From assembly GCA_051453625.1 (NCBI GenBank), contig JBOZIK010000001.1:23977364-24041363 (forward strand): DNA of 64,000 bases. Reading direction: 5' to 3'. Positions within the stretch are counted from its first letter, which is position 1, and each line of letters opens with the position of its first letter. Under the pieces are notes generated by a model. It saw nothing but the letters and a program-made list of their open reading frames with translations, was not told the origin of the DNA and searched no databases. The stretch comes from Welwitschia mirabilis. Taxonomy: Eukaryota; Gnetophyta; Gnetopsida; Welwitschiales. The position numbers and the translations under genes are program-made. Positions 56,704 through 64,000 of this stretch are shown one piece after another.

Positions 56704-59080
56704 GAAAAAAAAAAGAAAAGAGCACAGTAAGGAAGTAGATTTTGATGAGCTTGCATCATTTAGAGAATGGGAAGATAAACCAAGAGCCTTGATTAAGTAG
56801 ATCCCCAAAGCACACCGCAAATCTTATACTACAATGTCACGCAGACAAAAACAAATAGGAAGAATTTGGCTCTAAGAAACGCACTCAAGTTAAACCTCGC
56901 AAAGGAGGGGATGGGAAACAAGAGAACAAGGCACGCTTTTCATTTTCTTGGCAGACAGGAGTTAATTCATTTGTAGGGAAGATGGTATTAAATCATGCAA
57001 AGAAAAGTACATTACCTTTTGAGTTGTTTCCATTTCATAGTTGTAGACATTCAGTTTTTGAAACTTGGGAACCACATAAATCTCTATTTACACAGTCCTT
57101 TTGGAAAAAAAAATTAATAAACAGATAAACAATCATCCTTAATAGGGGAGTCATAAAGAGAGGAGCAAAAAGTAAATGCCCTACAAATCTCAACAATGAA
57201 ATGCAAACACAGATAATAACACTAAGAACAGTTATACCCAATGCTATATTACATCAAAACAAGTAGCCAAATAGGGGAAACAAAAAAAAAGTCTTCGTAT
57301 CAATTGTTGTGAAAGAATATTCATCACAGGAATCACTCAACAATGCTTCCATAGCACAAGACGTGTATGATAAGAATGCTAAATGCCTCTAAATCATTAG
57401 CACTAAATGACATGGACCAATTGTATTCTAACACATAGGAATTGTAAATATCTTTCCCTGCTTTGAACAGAGAAAGAGATGTCTTTCCTACTCACTGTGT
57501 ACCCTGATTCAATTTGTATTAATGATTGTAGCTCAATCTTTGAAGTGTTTCAAGTGGTTCATGGGTTTATGTGTTTCATTGAATGGTTGCAGAAATACAA
57601 AATTATCTATTTTTCACGTGTTGTGTATTTTTTCTTTTGGCTCAATCTATTCATGTGTCATATCAACTGAAGTTTGAGTGTTCTCATTAGCTATCAAAAC
57701 AAGAAATAGTTGATTCAATCCTTTTTCGATTCTTCTACGGTCCTATCTTCCTTTAACAATCCTCCTTTGTTATATTCCCTTTCTGGATTTGAACTCATCT
57801 ACTTGCATGATACTCCCTTCTGCTCTGATTTTTTCCCTTCTCCAGACAATCCTTTAGTAGATGTATTTTTAAAAAAAATTATACCAATCAACTACCCTTT
57901 CCTTCAAAAATTGTAAAAGAGAGTATACTTATCCACATCCTTCCAATTGTAATAAAGTAAGAACCACAAGAAATAATTCAAGCTCAATTTAAATCTTAAA
58001 CCATGTACTTGACAGAAGGCAAGTGGAAACAAAGCAAAAAAGCCAGAACCGTAAATTTTGTTTGCATCACTCTCTTTTATCACTAAAGGTTAGCATCTTG
58101 AAAATTTGTTCCAGCTCTTTAAGAAAGGAGACAAACTATTAAGTGTTACAATCCTTTGCATGAAGTAATTCCTTAAGAGAACAAGTTTCTCATTTTTGAC
58201 CTTTTCCAATATCTTCATTTCTAGTTTCAGTTGTTCATTTGTAGCTTCAGTTGTGTTTTTAAAAATTACATGTTCCACCCATGCAATGCATTTTCCTTTC
58301 CTTTCACTTTATTGGTTCAAATCATCTAAAAAGTGTACAACAAAAATTTCTTCATTTTCTTAACCAATCAAAACAAGGCAGAGACAATGCGTGCCTCACT
58401 TCGAGTAACCACAGAAAGGAGGGGAATAGGGATACAAGTGAGGATGCCTTGTCCCTTTGAAAATTTGTAACATTTTCTTTATCTTCATGTGGACTGCTCA
58501 TACATGCATGGAAATATACACAGTTAATTCCCCAAAATTGTGTAGAATCCAACATAGTTTTTTACTTCATTTTTCATGGGAAAGTGTACTAGCATCACAA
58601 ATTTGCTTGGCCAAACAAAAACCCATACATGGCTCATACCTATCATGAAGTTGAACAAATGTGTAATTTTTGCCACAGATTTAAAATATATAATGTGGGA
58701 GTTAGCTTTTTAATCCCTTTTACTCCATTCATGATGCTCTCAAATCCAATTATAAAGATGATTGGTAGAATTTCCAAGTAACATAAATTTAATTATATAA
58801 GCATTCTAAACTATTTTTTTCTTACGTTTTTGTGAATCTATGAGTGAACAACAACTTGAGGAAAATGTTACAAATTTGCTACCTAATGGGAAAGGAGTAT
58901 GTGTTGCATTGATCACTACACAATGGTTTTTTTTTATCACACAACAATATTTTTTTGTAGCCAAAGCTGTGTAAAAAGACAGTTAAAACAATTTTGTACC
59001 TTTTTGAGACTCTTCAAATCAGCAAAGTAAAGGAGACACACCATTATGCTAGAAAGTGCAACTCTTAAAAATGCTGTCAA
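56704..59080. other. Unassigned low-repeat sequence inside the LTR insertion
   Basis: Differs in texture from its neighbours: fewer T-rich runs and more mixed composition. At 56705-56800 a frame open from the gap gives KKKRKEHSKEVDFDELASFR, then EWEDKPRALIK and a stop, which looks like the end of an exon or ORF. No family is recognised. The rest has no long frame. It could be the LINE 5' region, a transduced host fragment, or an older insertion. Confidence 0.4.
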
Positions 59081-59091
59081 AGCTAAAAATA

Positions 59092-59634
59092 AAAATGGTA
59101 AAAAGTAAAGAAACAACCTGGATTCCAAAGCGTAAGGCTCCATTGCTCAGTGATACAGTTGAAAGCGACCCAAAGAGCGATCAGCAACCCTCCAGACTCA
59201 ATGAGGGAACTCTCCAAGCTCAACAATCCCTAACAGAGCCAAGGCGTTCAATTCATCTACCCCTCAAACGTGATCTTCAGGAATCTTAAACCCACCATCA
59301 TCAGCTCCAACTCACCAACTGTTCGAAGAAATCAGTAGAGTCTCTCCGAGTCTTTCTTAGCAACCTGCAGACAAGCATGGCTCAATTGACTCAACAGAGG
59401 TGTCCATGCCCCCTATTATACCAAATATGCCAAACCCCTCGAACCCTCCCAGCTAAGGACAAGGATCCTGAGTTACCTCAGATCCCCCACTCGACTACCT
59501 CCAACTCCCTCTGAGAAAGGGCGGAACAGTCACACGAAGGAAAAAAGGCAAAAACCGAAGGAAGCATGCTCCATCATCCCATCAGAGCAAACCTTCTAAG
59601 AATAAAGGGGTGGACTCTAACCTAATCCCTTAGC
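59092..59634 (+). pseudogene. Possible LINE ORF1 end
   Basis: Open from ATG 59092 to 59289: MVKSKETTWIPKRKAPLLSD, then a Ser/Pro/Gln-rich tail. Plant LINE ORF1 proteins often end in a W.PK region followed by low-complexity text, but the nucleic-acid-binding core and CCHC knuckle are not present. The text is then broken up to the endonuclease start. Confidence 0.4.
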
Positions 59635-60400
59635 ATGTCTCTAACTGTGTGGAATATAAGGGGGCTAGGCTCCCAAGAGAAGCAGAGAGAGGTAAATTCT
59701 TTTATTAAAGCTAAATCTCTCAAGTTTTTTGGTCTTATTGAAACCAAGTTGTAGGCATCCTCTCTTACAAATTTTGTGGATAGACACTTTTCAGACTGGA
59801 AGTTTACTAATAATTTTGACACCAGTGGGAAAGGGAGAATTTTGATTCTTTGGAAGCCTCATCTCATTGAAATCCATGAGATTTTTAAATCAAATCAATG
59901 CATACATAGCCTTCTCAAATATAACGATGGGTCACGTGAATTTTATGTCTCTATAGTTTATGAGTGCAACACCCTAGCCATGAGAAAATCCCTGTGGAGC
60001 GACCTTACAAGGATCTCGGTTTCCATAGATAAGCCTTGGATTATCTGTGGGGATTTTAATTGCATTTTTTTTAAGCTGAAGATAAATATAATGGCAAAAG
60101 AGTAACTAAGCAAGACACAGAGGAGCTCTTGAACTTTACTACCCAGCATCATGTCACTAATTTATCCTTTACAGGTGAGTTTTTCACTTGAAGTGACCTT
60201 CACCATTCTGAGGATAGAATATACTGCAAGCTTGACAGAGCTCTGGTTAATGATATGTGGATGAATAACATTGAAAATTCTTTTCCAGAATTCAAACCTC
60301 CAAGTATATCAGATCATTCATCATGTGTTATGAAATATAGCAACAGCACCAAGAATTCTTACCCTTTCAAGTTTGTTAACAGCTAGTGCTTTGACAACAA
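59635..60400 (+). pseudogene. LINE endonuclease domain (broken)
   Basis: Starts at ATG 59635 with LTVWNIRGLGSQEKQREV (NxRGLG is the N-terminal motif of apurinic-like LINE endonucleases), then FFGLIETKL with a stop at about 59750. It continues with DWKFTNNFDTSGKGRILILW and WIICGDFNCI (CGDFN at 60046-60060). A one-base frame change near 60095 is followed by LSFTGEFFTW and, near the end, PSISDHSSC (about 60300-60326; SDH is the catalytic His region). The domain nicks target DNA to prime reverse transcription. The ETK and SDH motifs are still readable but the frame is broken at least twice. Confidence 0.85.
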
Positions 60401-62330
60401 TTTCATGAGTATATTGGCTAGCTCTTGGACAAGACATATTGCAGGTCATCCTCTGCAAGTGCTGAACCAGCGCTTAAAACTAGTTAAGAAAGCTTTTAAA
60501 TCTCTTCACCGCTCTACGTATAGCAACATTACAAGTCTAGTAACTTCTGCCAAAGAGGAACTCAATGACATTCAACATGCTTTGCAGTCTAATCCAACGA
60601 ATGGAGAACTCAGAAGACTTCTCAAATCTGAGATCATGATGTATAGACAAAGAGAAAAAGAAGCTTGGATGAAGGAAGGGGACACCAACTCAGCCTTCTT
60701 TCATGCCCAAATGAAAAAAAAATAGAGCCAAAAGCAATATTCATGTGCTCTTCAAAGAGGATGGCATAATAATAGACATAGAAGAAGGATGCAAACAGGA
60801 GCTATTGCAATTCTTTTAGGCCCTGATAGGTACCAACTCTGCTAGGCCTTCAATTCAGCAAACTTCCTTAGAATTTGGGGTAAAAGTGAATGAGAATCAG
60901 TGTGTTAATTTGTATAAACCTGTCATTGATAGGGATATAGAACATGCATTATGAAGGATACTAGATGACAAAGCCCTAGGCCCTAATGGGTTTACAACTG
61001 TGTTCTTTAAAAAGGCCTGGACCATTATGGGTGTACTAGTTAAAAGAGCGATTCGGAGATTCTTTGAAACAAGCCATCTCAGGAGGTCAGATAACTCTAC
61101 CATTTTAGTTCTCATTCCCAAGAAGCATCATGCTTAGTATGCGTCTGAGTTTAGGCCAATAGTCTATTGTAATGTTATTTACAAGTGCATTCCAAATGTC
61201 ATCACAGCTCATCTAAAACCAATCATATCATTCTTAGTAAGTCAACAATAAGGAGTATTTATTAAAGGGAGGAATATTGTGCACAACATCCTTTTGGCCC
61301 AAGAACTAGTTCAACAATATGGCAGAAGACAGGTCAGCCCTAGATGCACCATCAAAGTAGAATTGAAAAAAGCATATGACATCCTTGATTGGGGATTCCT
61401 TGAGCAGCTTCTAGTCATCTTGGGGTTCCTCGATAGATTCATTCAGTGGATCATGGCTTGTGTTACTAGAACATGCTATACCATCCGATTTAATGGAGAA
61501 TTGCATGGCTTCTTCAAAGAAAGAAGGGGTATCAGACAGGGAGACCCCATGTTTCCATATCTATTCTCTCTAGTCATGGAATATTTCGGGAGACTTCTAA
61601 CTTCACGTATAGGTTCATCTCCTTTTAATCATCACCCAAAGTGTAAACCTTTATACTTTACTCACTTTTCGTTCGCAAATACTCTCCTTCTTTTCAATAA
61701 AGGAGACACTGATTCAATCAGGGTTTTCAACCAAGTCCTCCGTCAATGTGCATAAGAATCTAACCTCAATGCAAATCTTGAGAAATCTCAAATTTACTTT
61801 GCTAGAGTAGGCCACTCAGTCAAGAGGGCTATCCTACGGGAGCTGCAATTCAGGAAGAGGTCTCTTCCTTTCAAGTATCTAGGTGTCCCTATAACTTCCA
61901 AATCATTAACAGTGAACGACTTCCTTCCCATGATTGATACAGTAACAACCAAAATTTGTTGTTGGACTACCAAATTCTTAATGTATGAAGGAAGGCTAGA
62001 GTTGATCAAAACAGTTCTCCAAAGCCTCCACAACTTCTGGTGTCATATCTTTATTCTCCCAAAGAAGTTGATGAAGGCTTTTGAATCTACCTGTAGATCT
62101 TTTTTGTGGACAGGAAAAGACAAATCAGGCAAGGAATTAGTAGCTTGGCATAAAGTGTGCACTTCAAAGCTAGAAGGAGATTTGGATTTTAAAGATCTAT
62201 GCAGTTATAACAAAGTCAACGTCCTTAAAAATCTCTGGGCCATAGTCAACAAGCAGGATTCCTTATGGTATTTAAAAGAATCTAAATTATAGTCAATACC
62301 AATTAAGGCATCCTTCTCATGAACCTTCAA
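60401..62330 (+). pseudogene. LINE reverse transcriptase, catalytic residues lost
   Basis: Open from 60405 to 60725 (AWMKEGDTNSAFFHAQMKKK, the block before RT), then ILDDKALGPNGFTTVFFKKA (about 60960-61020), LVLIPKKHH, FRPIVYCNVIYK (61150-61190) and FIKGRNIVHNILLAQELV (61257-61310). Motif A reads V-E-L-K-K-A-Y-D with Glu at 61360-61362 where Asp is expected. Then come RRGIRQGDPMFPYLFSLVME and motif C F-A-N-T at 61672-61683 in place of FADD, so both catalytic Asp are lost. The thumb block FKYLGVPITSKSLTVNDFLP (61873-61932) and a long open stretch to 62292 follow. The enzyme is dead although the protein text is well preserved. Confidence 0.92.
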
Positions 62331-62900
62331 GAAGATCCTCAAGCTTAGAGACACAGCCCTGAACTATGTGCAAGTGTTGGATCACCAACTGGTTTGGAAG
62401 GGTTCATTCCCTCCATTTTCAGTTTCAGCCTTCTACCAAGTCCTCCATCCGCACTCTTCCAAGCTGAAATGATGTCATTCTTTATGGGGTAAATATAATC
62501 AACCCAAACACTCTTTCATAGCCTGATTACTAGTGCATAACAGGCTTATGACAAAGGAAACTTTACTCAGGATTCGCCTCATATCCAACACCTCCTGTGC
62601 CTTTTGCAACTTTCCAATTGAACTAAGGGAGCACCTTTACTTCCTCTGTTCCCTCTCTAATGAGGTGTGGAGCAAAATTTTCCAGTTTCTTAAGTTGTCC
62701 TCCTTTTTCAGTTGGGATGAAGTGCTTCAACGGGCTTAGTCCTATCTAAAGACTAACTGGGTAAGTATATGTGATTAGAGCCGCCTTCACTACAACCATC
62801 TACTGCATCTGGCAACAGAGAAACAATGCAATCTTCAGGAATTCCTCGTCCGCTTCCAAGGCCACGTGTATAAGCTTGCTTCTAGTTAGTAAAATTTAAC
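62331..62900 (+). pseudogene. LINE C-terminal zf-RVT region (broken)
   Basis: 62533-62739 reads MHNRLMTKETLLRIRLISNT, then SCAFCNFPIELREHLYFLCS, with the C-x2-C...H....C arrangement of the zf-RVT domain found at the end of plant LINE proteins. A following frame (about 62777-62885) gives IRAAFTTTIYCIWQQRNNAI, the usual last conserved block. I see no RNase H domain after it. Confidence 0.85.
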
Positions 62901-63771
62901 ATTCAAGTGCATTTATCTGGTACTAAATCAATTAAAGATACCCTTTCCAATAGGCAATGGTGCTATGATCTCAGCATCTACCCAAACATCAAGTAATTCC
63001 CTGCTCTCAGCTCCATTTCTCCATTGTCTGTGGCTATCTATCCAGACTTCAAGTAATTCCCTACTCTCAGCTCCCTTTCTCAATTGTTTGCTGCTATCAA
63101 TTGTTCTGTGCCTTGCAGTTCCCATCCATCAGCTAATGAGATTTCCTGCAGGCGTTTTTAGCCAATTCTTGAAGACTGGCTTTTGTTTATCAAGGCCGGT
63201 AAACAGAGATCTGTTTCTTCTTGGCCTCAATTCCAGAATCTGGTCATCAATATACCTTGAAAGGATCCTGAATCATTAGCGATGCGCCCTTTGGTGTGCT
63301 ATTAGATGGGCCTTCAGGAATACAAGCATGTGGAATGAAGACTCTTTGACCCCTTGATGCGATTGTCTCAAAGGATTTTCCTCAAATCCTACTGAAGTAG
63401 ATAAAGGATCTGCTAGGCAGCAACTAATAGATTCCTTTTCCTCTATAATGTATCTGCTCTCTGGTCTATTCTGATTAGTGCAAGGGTTTTTTAAGCTTAT
63501 CGTCAGGCCCTGCTCAGACGGCCTAGTCTCGATTGAGTGCAGCAGTTCGATGCGCTTGATTGTAGGAACAGGGGATAGCGGTGTGAAGACCTGCCTTCAT
63601 TCTAGGGCTCGTTTGGCTTGTTTGCAGCTCGTTATTCTCTCCTTGTCCTCCTATTTGGTGTTTAGTTTCTGGCTTCTCTCCAAATCCCTAGGTAGTCTTC
63701 TATGCTTCTCAAAGGGTTTGTACCTTTCAACTTTCTTCTCAGGTAATAAATCATTATTTTTCAAAGAAAAA
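62901..63771 (+). other. LINE 3' UTR and poly-A-like end
   Basis: Non-coding by position. It includes a 60-bp tandem duplication (about 62981-63100). It ends with AATAAA at 63745, a T-rich stretch and AAAGAAAAAA, as is usual for plant L1 3' ends. LTR sequence follows at once. Confidence 0.7.
62981..63100 (+). repeat. 60-bp tandem duplication, two units
   Basis: CAAGTAATTCCCTGCTCTCA at 62990 and CAAGTAATTCCCTACTCTCA at 63050: exact 60-base offset with few differences over the unit. The period is a multiple of three and the repeated 20 codons stay open in one plus frame and one minus frame. Confidence 0.9.
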
Positions 63772-63774
63772 ACA

Positions 63775-64000
63775 ATTCCAATCATCATTACGTTCATTTT
63801 ATAGAAACAATCATAAAAAAGAAAACAAGCATACTAGAACATCTCTATATTAAAGATTACAATAATAAAAATCTAAATAAAGGAAATATTCTTTTCTTTT
63901 CTTTCTTTTAATAATAATTAAAATATTCAAAATGTATCAAATCACATCTTACTAAAGTACTTAAAGAAACTAAACCATACCTCGAACTATGTCAATCCTA
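63775..64000 (-). repeat. 5' LTR of the chromovirus, resumed after the insertion
   Basis: TTCATTTTATAG and AAAACAAGCATACTAGAACAT, then AATAATAAAAATCTA, match the reverse complement of 38130-38270, where this stretch directly continues the LTR part seen at 55782-56603. The LTR runs out of the window. Confidence 0.75.

Larger units (their letters stand above)
59081..63771 (+). mobile_element. L1-like LINE, 5' truncated or decayed, inserted in the chromovirus LTR
   Basis: Contains in order a possible ORF1 end (59092-59289), endonuclease, RT, a zinc finger of the zf-RVT type, a 3' UTR and a poly-A-like end (AATAAATCATTATTTTTCAA, then AGAAAAAA, ending near 63771). The base composition is less AT-rich and the reading less broken than in the other elements here, so it is probably one of the youngest insertions in the window. 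The left edge is uncertain. Confidence 0.75.

Noticed and set aside
57035-58648. Host gene with several exons between 57.0 and 58.6 kb
   Set aside because: Only short frames on both strands without recognisable domains, splice-linked order or codon pattern; a fragment remains possible but is not supported.
62928-63279. Small genes with 20-residue repeats on both strands
   Set aside because: The repeats come from the 60-bp duplication in the LINE 3' UTR; no start context or family match.

Overview
This window looks like repeat-filled intergenic DNA from a land plant, most likely a flowering plant. It is very AT-rich, CpG looks rare by eye, and nearly every recognisable protein remnant belongs to a plant transposable element: Athila-type and chromodomain Ty3/gypsy, SIRE-like Ty1/copia, and L1-like LINEs. 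I found no intact host gene, no rRNA or tRNA gene and no bacterial feature. Every coding remnant is broken by stops, frameshifts or lost catalytic residues. Many lesions are C-to-T or G-to-A changes (Cys to Tyr, Trp to stop, Asp to Asn), as expected from long decay of methylated DNA. The species cannot be named from this sequence.

Layout. 1-4.7 kb: minus-strand Athila-type remnant in which the gag-protease part appears twice, about 2.75 kb apart. 7.1-15.1 kb: a plus-strand Athila-type element, head-to-head with the first, carrying LTR, tRNA-Asp-like primer site, gag, protease, RT, RNase H and integrase, with two internal duplications in the integrase. 15.5-17.9 kb: copia RT/RNase H tail followed by a third ORF of the 'putative plant transposon protein' type. 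19.2-30.3 kb: a minus-strand LINE split by a plus-strand LTR element (19.68-28.69 kb) that has two ~1.65 kb LTRs, a primer site and a polypurine tract but no recognisable pol. 32.1-41.3 kb: leader and direct and inverted LTR pieces of a gypsy family. 41.3-46.6 kb plus 55.0-56.6 kb: a minus-strand chromovirus interrupted by a SIRE-like copia element (46.59-55.04 kb) that keeps gag and the third ORF but shows no pol. 56.7-63.8 kb: an L1-like LINE and an unassigned stretch, both inserted into the chromovirus LTR, which resumes at 63.775 kb.

The most interesting signals are small. (a) A family of 42-49 nt two-stage hairpins of fixed architecture occurs at least six times between 7.37 and 11.49 kb and twice more near 24.8-24.9 kb; a related hairpin motif fills about seven matching slots in each LTR of the 19.7-28.7 kb element. 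(b) The LTRs of the SIRE-like element carry a dense array of the palindrome AGACGTCT (a GACGTC box) and its CpG-decay forms AGACATCT and AGATGTCT. (c) The copia elements carry a non-pol third ORF, once downstream of RT/RNase H and once in a copy with no visible pol.

Several 100-N gaps, and one 958-N gap, are flanked by the same sequence on both sides. They are probably unmerged contig overlaps, so local distances there are unreliable.
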